NCBI GenBank assembly: GCA_902729315.2
Contig: LR746268.1
Location: 1,051,501-1,115,500 of the forward strand
Origin: Spirodela intermedia
Lineage: Eukaryota; Streptophyta; Magnoliopsida; Alismatales; Araceae
Direction: 5' to 3'
Length of the DNA: 64,000 bases
In this document: positions 24,301 to 34,156 of the stretch, piece by piece
Layout of the letters: each line of letters opens with the position of its first letter
Position numbering within the stretch: position 1 is the first letter of the stretch
Program-made: the position numbers and the translations under genes
Notes under the pieces: model-generated
The model's input: only the letters and a program-made list of their open reading frames with translations
Databases searched by the model: none
Told to the model about the DNA's origin: nothing

Positions 24301-24731
24301 TCTCTCTCTCTCTCTCTCGCTCTCTCTCTCTCTTTCTGTGGTTTCCATCCATCCACAGGCTGCTGGTGTTCTTGCACAAATAGAGAGGGCCAACAAGAAG
24401 AAGCAAGGGATCGAGGTCTATCTTCTATCAAAACCCTCTGACATCTCATCTCCTTCTTTCGGAAATCTTTTTCTGTTTATGGCAAGCGAATCCGGATGTA
24501 TAAATCCTGTTTGATTCTCTGCAGTGGGCTAAAGAGGAAGAGGAAGAGTTCAGAAATAGGGTGGTGGAAGCTTATGAGAGAGAAGGGAGCCCCTACTATT
24601 CTACTGCCAGGCTCTGGGATGATGGCATCATAGACCCTGCTGACACGAGGAGGGTCCTCGGCTTGTGCTTGTCGGCTGCTTCTTCAGTGCACCCCCAGGA
24701 GGAAACTAAGTTTGGTGTTTTCAGAATGTGA
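18397..24731 (+). CDS. MCCB: 3-methylcrotonyl-CoA carboxylase beta subunit, mitochondrial
   Basis: Ten exons, 18397-18582, 18665-18784, 20161-20595, 20706-20796, 21308-21549, 21624-21788, 22014-22088, 23678-23809, 24359-24415 and 24525-24731, give 569 residues, the usual length. The Arg-rich N-terminus ([10 protein letters not shown]) fits a mitochondrial presequence. The mature part is the carboxyltransferase domain: [12 protein letters not shown], then [55 protein letters not shown], the [16 protein letters not shown] segment, [14 protein letters not shown], and the C-terminal [15 protein letters not shown]-like and FGVFRM blocks. With the biotinylated alpha subunit it carboxylates 3-methylcrotonyl-CoA in leucine breakdown. 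The start is the first ATG after the TATA box. The exon 1/2 junction needs a GC donor at 18583. Propionyl-CoA carboxylase beta is a relative, but the sequence follows plant MCCB throughout. Confidence 0.95.
18785..20160 (+). other. Long intron 2 of MCCB
   Basis: This 1.4-kb intron separates the SSFLELSQ and [10 protein letters not shown] exons. It starts GTTGGA and ends CTCTGAAG. Small ORFs on both strands have no recognisable domain. No repeat array or RNA gene was seen. Confidence 0.6.
22787..23297 (+). repeat. ~128-bp tandem repeat, 4 diverged copies, in MCCB intron 7
   Basis: Each unit begins AGGCCCAT(T/C)(C/T)C (22787, 22913, 23039 and 23172; spacings 126, 126 and 133). It then has a CAG(C/T)(T/C)TCAT…CTCAGTTCATAGCAGAT-like segment, an ATAATT segment and a TATAGTGAT or TAACAGTGAT end with A-rich sequence. 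Copies differ at many positions. Confidence 0.8.
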
Positions 24732-25163
24732 GGTGCCGTCATGTCTGTCTTTTAGTCAAAGCTCTAAAGGAGAAGGGTGAGAGAGAAAGGGGAACTCGGA
24801 AAGGTATAACTCTCTGTCTCTCTCTTTCTCTCTCTGTCTATCTCTGCCTTCATGTGTTTATGTGATAAATTTGTAAAGCTTGTCTGATTTTCTTCATGGA
24901 AATGAACTTTATTGTGGAGAAGGGAAGAGAGAGACTAGTAGTCATAATGAGATGATGAGAAGGGAAGGAGAACTGTGTAACAATAAGAAGTTTTCCTCTC
25001 TCTCTCTCTCTCTGCCTTCATGTGTTTATGTGATCAATTTGTAAAGCTTGTCTGACTTTCTTCATGGAAATGAACTTTGTTTTGGGGAAGGGAAGAGAGA
25101 GAATAGTAGTCACAATGAGATGATGAGAAGGGAAGGAGAACTGTGCGACAGTAAGAAGTCTCC

Positions 25164-25217
<54 letters not shown>

Positions 25218-25239
25218 GGGTGTTTATGTTGTAAATATA
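24732..25239 (+). repeat. 168-bp direct duplication with CT tracts behind MCCB
   Basis: TGCCTTCATGTGTTTATGTGAT starts at 24845 and again at 25013, and the following ~150 bp (ATTTGTAAAGCTTGTCTGA…, GATGATGAGAAGGGAAGGAG…) is repeated with few changes. Each copy is preceded by a (CT)n run, and the second copy ends in a longer (CT)n at 25167-25215. This fits slippage or unequal exchange between CT tracts. The region includes the probable MCCB 3'UTR. Confidence 0.85.
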
Positions 25240-27329
25240 TGTCATTCCTCAAGTCCTTTGATAGGGTCATCCCCTCTAACAACCCTCCTCTCAACATGCG
25301 AAGAGAGCTTACTTGAATTCCTTAGTATTAAATCTTGAGCAATATAAAAAATTTAACTTGTCCAATTCAACTATGACATATGCAACTTGATGACCGCATT
25401 TATGTAAATGGAAAGAGTGGATGCAGGTTTATGAATCCATCCTAGAGGTGATATCCAATCTCTTCATCTCCTTATGGATGTTGGCTCTGGGCTTCTCATA
25501 ATTTTTATGATGAAAAAGGCACAGAATAACTAAAATAGTGATTTCACATATTATATTGAGATATTGAAAATTTGGTATAATATTTTCCTAACCCTTGGAA
25601 TAATGTTACAAAATTTCTTGAGATTGACTTCATAATTAAAGTCTCTTTTTTGTTTTTAGGAACAGAGTCTACTCAAGAGTTGACCCACTCGTGGTTAGAG
25701 AAAAAAAATTCAAAGGATAATGTTGTAGTTTTTTAATATCATAAAGAGCTTATGGGTTGAGTAAAAACACATCAAACAATACAAATCATCAAAAATAAGG
25801 AAAATATACTAAATGGTAATCTCACGTTACAAAGTATTCCAATATTTTTGTGACCCTTAAAAATACTTTATTACGATTCTTATAATTTTATTCAATAATT
25901 ATTTTAGAATTTTTAGAGCTATTTTCTTTCAAGAATATATGTTCTTGCATAGTAGGAAAGAAGTCAGACAATGGAGTCAACTCAAGAGAGAGAACATAAC
26001 TAATGTCGCATTGTCATTAAACTAGCTCTTTGTTAAGTTGTTAGATAACTTAATACTGTTTTTATGATATAAAAAACTATTAAGGTAAATTCACCTCAAA
26101 CCAAAATCATGAAATTGATTACATCGAATATAAAATTATAATTCATTTTTTATTTATTCCAAATTAATAAAATGCATATTTATCTTGCCTCAGTTTTATT
26201 AAATGAGATTTTCCGTGCATAAATAAAAGCACAGTCACTTAAATGACAAACCAGAATACGTGGAAAATTAGGGCTTCGAATAGATGGCGAAAATATTAAA
26301 ACTTTGATTTAATATGATTTCTAAAATATTAAAATATTTATATTTATTATTTTCAGGCTCAGCCCATTACAGGTCTAGGTTGGGGCCCACTTGAGGCGGC
26401 CCAGTGGGCTCATGGAATCCCGGTCTGCTTAAGAGAAGCTAAGCTAGTTTGGTCCGAAATGAGAAAACGGGCCACACAAGGGTAAAACCGAAACTTTACC
26501 GGGCCAAAACCGAAACAGGCCCAGTTTTGGTGACCATTGAAACAAGGGCGGCCCAGCCCATTTCGCCCAAGTATAAAATGGGGCATCAAGCCCAAAATTA
26601 GGATCAAGCGATTAAAATCAGGGCCCTTAATAAGTTAAAATAGTTAAACATCATTCTTGACGTCCGAATTTGAAGAAATATTACATGTTTTAAGAAATCA
26701 CAAATAAGTGGTATAGAGTACTAATATGAAACCTAATCATTATCTTCCTTCATTTTCCAAGTAATAAGGTGACCCACTTCTGTTTGTTTTGTTATTGATA
26801 CTATGATGTGTAATTATTGTCCATTGGGATTTTGAGGTGAGTGAAAACTAGTTTACATGTACATGAAATAATATTGTGATATTTAATCTAGTTTACAAAT
26901 ATTATAACCTAGTTTATGCTGATATTTAATCTTGTGATAAACTAGTTAATTGGCTTCTTTCAAATATAATTAACTTTTTCATACATAGATTAGTGCGGAG
27001 AGTACATATTTATCATGCAATTGACATTTTGTATATGAATTATGTCATGGTTATGCTAGTATCTCCTCAAACAATAGTGGACAAATAGATCTTCATCTAT
27101 AAATGAGGTGGTATAAGGTGTTATGCATATTACACACCAGCATTCTAAGAATGAGTATATCAATTAGTATTGTCCTTACAAAATAATTGATGAATTTTTA
27201 GAATAGTGAATTGTATACAAAAATCAAGTATTCGAGCACTTGGTTAAGCTCAATATGACAAAACAAATAATATCAAAACTTAAAAAGGATTTTTCATACA
27301 ATAATGGTCAACTTAGTGTTTACACTACA
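25240..27329. other. AT-rich intergenic DNA with one GC-rich island
   Basis: No gene is supported. Most of the region is AT-rich. The exception is 26340-26640, where at least seven GGGCC/GGCCC motifs cluster; it is described as a finding. Part of the right side probably belongs to the decayed gypsy element. Confidence 0.5.
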
Positions 27330-29150
27330 ATAGCTATTGTTGGTAGGTATATGGTTGTGTGTGAGTGGCTGAATTTGGTGGTCTAGTCTCAATTTTTCCC
27401 TATTGATGTTGGGTAGTCGGAGTATAAGTTCAATTACAATGGGTGTTAAGTATTAGACTAAGGTTTTACTATCCTTAGTTGCCTTGACAACTATGGATAG
27501 AGCTTGATGATTATGAGATGATATTTAAGTAATTATATACAATCTTAGATGAGCAAGTATTGAGGGCTACTTGTGGCCTCCCTTCAAGTGAAGTTAGTGC
27601 ATAGGAAATGTAAAGAAAGAAATGCACTCAATTAAAAAAATAGGGACCCAAGGTGAAACTTTATTTGAGATCTTTACAACTATTCGCATTATAGAAATGT
27701 CATCTCCTAGTTTTCAAGGAGAGAACTTATCAATGATTATCAATAGAAATGGTCAATCTTAGATGTTCTATTTGTTTTATTTTTCCTTAGTCCATTTAAA
27801 GAAAGAAGTGTTCTACATTCATTTATAAGAATGAGTACATGTCAACATACAAGTGGTGGTCTAATTTGTGGAAGGGAGACCAAGTTTATTTTTCATCTAA
27901 TAAATCACACTACTTCATTGTATATTAAGTTTTCTGTGAAAAATAGTACCCTTTTGATTTTTTTGATTTGTTTTTCTCATCAAGTAGAAGAACAAGTAGA
28001 AGTTGATAGTAAAAACCTAGAGATAGTGAAGTAATGATCCACACCCATACAAGCGAAGGCCCTTGGGGGTTTTCTAAGACTCACTAGATATTATTGATAC
28101 TTTATTACCAACTATGCCTACCTCTCCTAACCACTAACCCAATTGTTCAAAGAGAACCAATTATACTAGATAGCATAAACAAAATAGGCATTCAAGCTCT
28201 TTGAGGACATTATGACTTCTCTCTTTGGTTTGAAACTACCAAAATTTACTTGGGCATTCATGATCAAGGTACATGCCTCTAGTCAAAAGTGTTAGGGTTA
28301 TCTTCATGTAGGCAAGGCACCTCATTGCATTCTACAATCAAGTATTAGTGCCTAAGAACATGGCCATGGCAGTCTATGAGAGGGAGTTACCGACGATCAT
28401 CTTAGAAATATAAAATTATAACATTACTTGTTGGGCCAGAAATTTATTATATTCACTGGTCACCACAACATCAAGTGCCTGCTAAAGCAACAACATGTCA
28501 CCCACAACTTAAAAAATGAATAGCCAACTAGTGGTGTTCGACTTCGAGATGCCCTACAAGAAGGGTTCCACCAGCTCAGTATTTGATGTTCTATTCTAAC
28601 AGCTATCCACTAGTAAGGTACAATCAGTGACAATGAGTCACTTGTTTCTTTTTAGTTTGCAGTGACTCTAAGATGAGATTAGGAGAGACAAACACCTCAC
28701 TAATGTCATGAAATTATTGTTAGGCATAAGAAAAGAACCCTCACCCCACTACTCCTAGTCAAAATGTGTTGTTGCATAAAAAAAGAGTGGTACCACTAAT
28801 GGCCTTTTCCATCATTTCAAAGATTTGGGAGAGTATCACAACAGACCAATTGGAGGTCACTCAAACTTCCTCCCAACATAAAAATAGATTGCCCCATACT
28901 TCTATTGATAGGAAAAGAAGATTTGTATTACAAAGTACATGGTTGATTGCATTATCTCTTAGTAACATAAAACCAATGCCCTTCTCTCAATCAAGACTAT
29001 TACAATTATTGCCCATCTCAAATTAAATCTAGGAAGACAATAGACTTCATCGAGGTCCTACTAATAGTGGGTGACAAAAACTCTATTTTGGTGGTAGTAG
29101 ATCATCTCACCAATTATAGTCCTAACATGGCTTAGTCGTTGTATAATAAA
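27330..29150 (+). mobile_element. Ty3/gypsy pol fossil (protease tail, RT end, RNase H, integrase)
   Basis: Broken reading frames give gypsy pol in order. A decayed segment at 27.33-27.8 kb resembles the end of the protease region. EVDSKNLEIVK (about 27990) and AKALGGFLRLTRYY (28053) match the C-terminal end of reverse transcriptase. RNase H follows with YEREL (28374) and FTGHHNIKCLLKQQHVTHNL (28452), where the catalytic Asp is changed to Gly. The integrase zinc-finger region EYHNRPIGGHSNF starts at 28831, followed by KNSILVVVDHLTNYS near 29078. The reverse transcriptase palm is missing, since only about 150 bp separate the flanking parts. Stops and frameshifts are frequent. LTRs were not found. 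Confidence 0.8.
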
Positions 29151-32100
29151 TCACATAAATTTAAAATTTCTAAAATTAAAAATTATTAATTTTCAGATAT
29201 TTAGAAGTATTTCTGAACAAATATATCAATTAAAATTTAGTTTTAAAAATAGTGAAAAATTTTCAAATCAATCACAAATATATAATATAGTATCAAATAC
29301 TTTTTAAAAAAAATTCTCAAAGAATACAATTTTTTTTATGAATTTTAGATAATAAATACAACTAAAATATATTTAAAATTTATAAAAAAAGAAAATAAGG
29401 GTGTGGAAGTCAAGATGGCATCAGCACTTGATGAATGCAAATCTAGCAAAAATAGAGTTCTACTTAGTGATTCTTACGTAAATAATTACATATATTTTAG
29501 TTAATCAAATTAAGATCTATAAAAGTTAGAAGAATCGTATTTTAATAAAGAATAGTTTAGTAAATTTAAATCACACAAATTATCACTAAATAAAGTAAAA
29601 ATTAAGTTAAAAGTAGAAAAATAGAGTTATGACGTCGCGGTCATGATACGTTGGTGATATACCAAAATCTTGAGCATTTGAGAAGATTGTCATATAGTGT
29701 CTACAACCTCAAAAGTTCTCATTGAATAAAGATGATGTGGGTAATTTTAGATCTTTTTGTAAAGTTTAGAGATTGATAAAATAAGTAATTTAATTGTCTC
29801 TAGCAACTATCACATGATAGAGTAGAAAAATGACGACTTTGTAACTCTCTAGTGATTGTCACTTAACAAAGAGGAACTAGATAGAGGTAGAGAGTGTGTC
29901 AGAGAGTTTCATCATCAAATCATGTAGCAAGAAGAGACTCTTTATTACATCTAATATGCTCTCAAGAGGTAGTGACTTGTCTCCCGACGGATCATCCTCT
30001 TCTTGATGACGACTTGTTCGTCAATTAATTAGAGATAATTTACTTAATAGATTTACGATCTTTTTATCACAAAATGTTCAATAATTTTAGTAATAATATT
30101 CTGCGAATCATGCTGATGAAATTTTTGCTGATGATCGAACAATTATAATGGCTTAATCCTTCATTGACGATCTGTAAGAAAGTCACAATTTAGTTAGATA
30201 AAAATACGAGTTTTAGTTCTAGGAGGATTCGAACCTACACCGGTCACCTACCTACATAAGAAAAATTAAAATAAGTAGTATAATACTCTTATATAATGAT
30301 ATCATCATATTATATTTCTATTATAACTAAGGGGTATGTTAGGTATTAAAAACTTTGAAATTATTCTAAGACTGTTGATTTAGTCCCACATTGATTATAC
30401 ATCAAATGTGGATACATATATATGATAATACGAGATTACAAAATCAATGAGTCCTTTTTTCGTATGTACGACCACTCCTTGCCTCATAGTCGATTGGCCA
30501 TCGGTGACGTAAAAAGGGAGTGGCACACACATACCCTCATCAGTCCTTAGCTACTCAAGCCCTTACTCGTAGCTCTACCCTAACTAGGCTTCCTACCTAC
30601 TTTCAAGCTTGATTGGTTAACAAGTCCCCTCCTTTTTTTATTTTTTTTCTTTTTATTTATTTATCTAAAAAATAAGATTATAAAAATTATATAAATTCAC
30701 ATAAAATTACATAATTAGCCAAAAATCACATTAATCACTTGAAAATTACTTTTCACATTTTAACATAAATATAAGTCTATTTATCATAACTTAAGGCTAA
30801 AATCATATTATTTATTAATTATTAACTCATGATAATGAAGACTTATCAATCATTTCATTAACTATCGTCATCCTCAATAACATAGTTGATTCCCTTTCAG
30901 CGACAAACATAGTTGATATCTTCATTAGCTGTCATCATCCCTTCATCTTGATGCCCTAGTTATGAAGATTAGGACTCAAGAAATATTATGAAACTTTTGG
31001 GAGAACAAAGGGCTCTCAAATGTCTTATATTCATTATATGGTCTCCAACACTACATTTATTTCTGCCATAGTTTCTCTCTCTTGCTTCATCTACCTCAAC
31101 CAATTGAGCTTGTTAAGATGTGGTGTCCTAATAGTATCTAACAAATATTACTTCTATGCCTGAAAGGTTTCATTTCCTTGGTCAATTGAAAATGAAAAGA
31201 GGATTATACATATTAAAAAATGACATAATCATGCCCTAAATTGGGTTCCTCTTCTCTATCTTTTCTTCCTTGCCCTTTGTGTCCTCTCTTATTTGTATTT
31301 TTCTTCTTCTTCAATAGTTTCACTTTGTAAGAATGTTTTAAAGAGAGGGACCACAAATACTATAAAGATTGTGATATATTTGATATCTTACAAAATTGAT
31401 TATTTTGTCATAACTATATAGTTATGGCAGCTATGCTTTAAGGGTTTTTCAAGTAAGATACATAGTGCAGGTTGGCCAACCCTATGGTGTATACTTTTGT
31501 TCATCTCCATTTATCTATTGTTTATCTAAGTGGACATTTCATCTCTTCACAAGCATTACATGTGTGTGACTATAACCTAGATATTATCTGCATTGATTAC
31601 ATTTTGTAATGTGATTCTTTTGAATGTAGTGTTGCTGCTACAAAAGGTCACAAGGACATGTGAATGTCATGGTTTGATTTGAGAAATGTGAGAGAAAGAT
31701 GAAAATAGGTTATTTGCAGCTATGTTGGCAAGACTCCAACTCAAGAAGACAAGTTTTCTTGTCTATTTATGCTTTTCAGGTGCAAATGAGGAGGATTTAG
31801 GAGGGTGGATGAGCAGAATCTGATGGGAATCATCCATAACAACTTTGTATCCAACACCTCTTATAAATGTATATGCATGGTTTTATTGTCATTTTGTTGG
31901 TTGTGGGAGCCCTCATGTTCGTAGTGCAAGCAACTAAGATGGATCAAAAGAATAATGGAGGTATGTGATCATGAGCCCCTCTCACCTTCTAAATTTTCTT
32001 ATTTGGTTTATCCCTTCAAAGCTGTAGAATGATGGATAAATTCATGTGTTTGAATTTGGGTTTTTGATCTCATCAACATCCCTTATCATATTTTAACTAT

Positions 32101-33040
32101 CTTGAGTATATAATGATTAGAAAATTGAGAATTGAGATTTTTAAGTTTTGATAAAGTTGTAATCAAAGGTTGAAGTAGAGGACTTAATTTTTCATCGTTC
32201 ACTAGAATGTATTTCCCTTATATTTACTTTCAACTTGCCCATTGATTAGATTTTATTTCTTGTTCTTACATTGTGATGCAATGTGGTTGTAGAAGATAGT
32301 GAGATCTGATCTTCAATCTAGAAAGCACAAATCTTAGTGAAGAAATTAGGTTTTGAATCTAGGGTGGAGGGGAACCTCAAAAGAGAGAAAAAATCATCAT
32401 ATTTCAAAAGTGACCTCTCGAGTTATAATGTAGACCTTTATATAAGCCTAAAAGGAGGTGTGACATCTCAAAAGAAGGATCATAAATAGATCATGGGGAC
32501 AAACTCTAATTAGGTCTGAAATGAGTTGAAACAAATTAAGATTCTGAACAACATTTAAAACACTCTCTAGAAGAAAAGATAGTAAAGTAAGTTTGCATAA
32601 AATAGCTTTCCTAAAGTAACTTTTTGTGACTTTATTGGGCCCAATTAGCTATTGGGTCGTCTTTAACTATTATTATCTTTACAACCTACTTCCAAAGTGG
32701 TTGGAACTAACTATGAATTTGACTAACTATGAATCATTTAAATATTAATAAATTTGACTAAAGTCAAGTAAATTTTTGATAAGACCACGAACTATATTTA
32801 GAGTCATAGTTAATGTGCATTGACCTCTCTTTATTTTTCAACTTTAGTTGACTCTCTTCTTATAATATATATGGTTGATAGTTCGTTGTCATTTTATTAA
32901 AGTTTAACCATTTGAATGAAGACAAGTAAACCAAAGTTGGGAATACAAACTAACAATGACAATTAATTAATCATAGTTAAAGTGGAATTATTTCAAAGAT
33001 AGCAAGATAATAAAATTAAAAGAGAAAAATGATGAGGTTG
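29151..33040. other. AT-rich spacer, probably old TE-derived DNA
   Basis: Very AT-rich sequence without a convincing gene. Small items of note are a USE/TATA-like pair at 30382-30424, an inverted B-box-like GGATTCGAACC at 30225-30235, a possible orphan signal-peptide exon at 31867-31960 and a TATATAAGCC motif near 32440. None is strong enough to call a gene. Confidence 0.45.
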
Positions 33041-33640
33041 ACTCTACCCAGCCAAATTTTGTGTTAGATCACAAAAAGAAAATTCTATTGAGGGGGTTCT
33101 ACTCGTCTTATCTTTTTTTGAAAAGATAAATTTTAATGCATCACAAAAATGTTTTCGAAACGATTAAAAGAGTAATAAAATATCTGTGATATTTCCAAAA
33201 CGGGAGATTTTGAATATTCATGGCCCAGATTGCCATCTACCAAAAATGTTTTTGAAACGATTAAAAGAGTAATAAAATATCTGCAATATTTCCAAAATGG
33301 GAGATTTTGAATATCCATTGCCCAGGTTGCCCTCTACCCAGTCAAATTTTCAGTGCTCGATCACAAAAATTAGAATCATAAATGTTCAACTGGTTGAATC
33401 TTATTTTTTAAAATGAAAAAACTTTAATACCTGGTATGCCGCATTCACTGTTATCGAAATGATGGCACGCCGATTCAAGCATTAAGTTTTAACGGGCGTT
33501 GACGTGACGGGTCAAACCGGTGCCATTCCCCCAGATACTTTTTTGAAACCTTCCAAGTGCTCTAAATATCTGCGATATTTCCAAAATGGGAGATTTTTAA
33601 TATTCATGGGCGAGGGAGGCCGTGTGGGTCCTACCTGAGC
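33041..33640. repeat. Nested 98-bp and ~290-bp repeats upstream of ZEP
   Basis: CAAAAATGTTTTCGAAACGATTAAAAG-type sequence recurs at 33143 and 33241 (98 bp apart), each followed by AATATCTG(C/T)(G/A)ATATTTCCAAAA(C/T)GGGAGATTTT. A third copy of the latter lies near 33562. The flanking box CTCTACCCAG(C/T)CAAATTTT occurs at 33043 and 33333, giving an outer period of 290 bp. Confidence 0.82.
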
Positions 33641-34156
33641 TCCGGAGGGGGGAGGGGGAAAAATCTGAGAGCATGGCGGCGCAGGGCCGACCACTCGCCG
33701 GAGAGTCGTCTCTGAGGTTGATTGGCGGCCGGTGAATGAGGTTCTCCGGCGGCCACTCGCCGGAGAGTGGACCGCTGTTGCGGCGTGGCCGCTTTCGGCT
33801 CAGAAAAATGGAGGATTTTGAAAAAGCCCTGTAATTGTGAGAGCCACGGCATTGAAGGAGGGCCCCGCCCCCCAACTCCTCAGTGCCCAATCGGAGGGAA
33901 GAATCCATGGATTTCTGGCTGACGATCTCCCATCGCCGTATCTTCAGCTGTCCCCACCAGGAGGGCCTGCAACCGCTACGAGTATCCAATCATCTGCGCT
34001 CTCCGGGGGTGGGGAGAAGGAAAGTGTTGGGTTTCTCCTCTCTTCTGCCGTTCCTTCCCGGCGCCGGTCACCCGAGTGTTCGGATTTCCTTCTCCTCCGG
34101 CGAGTGGCTTGGTCTACTGGGGAGCCGAGCCACTTGTTCTTCTTCTCCCGGCGGCC

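Noticed and set aside
33597-33989. Minus-strand 130-codon ORF upstream of ZEP
   Set aside because: GC-rich, repeat-containing sequence opposite the ZEP leader, with no recognisable domain.
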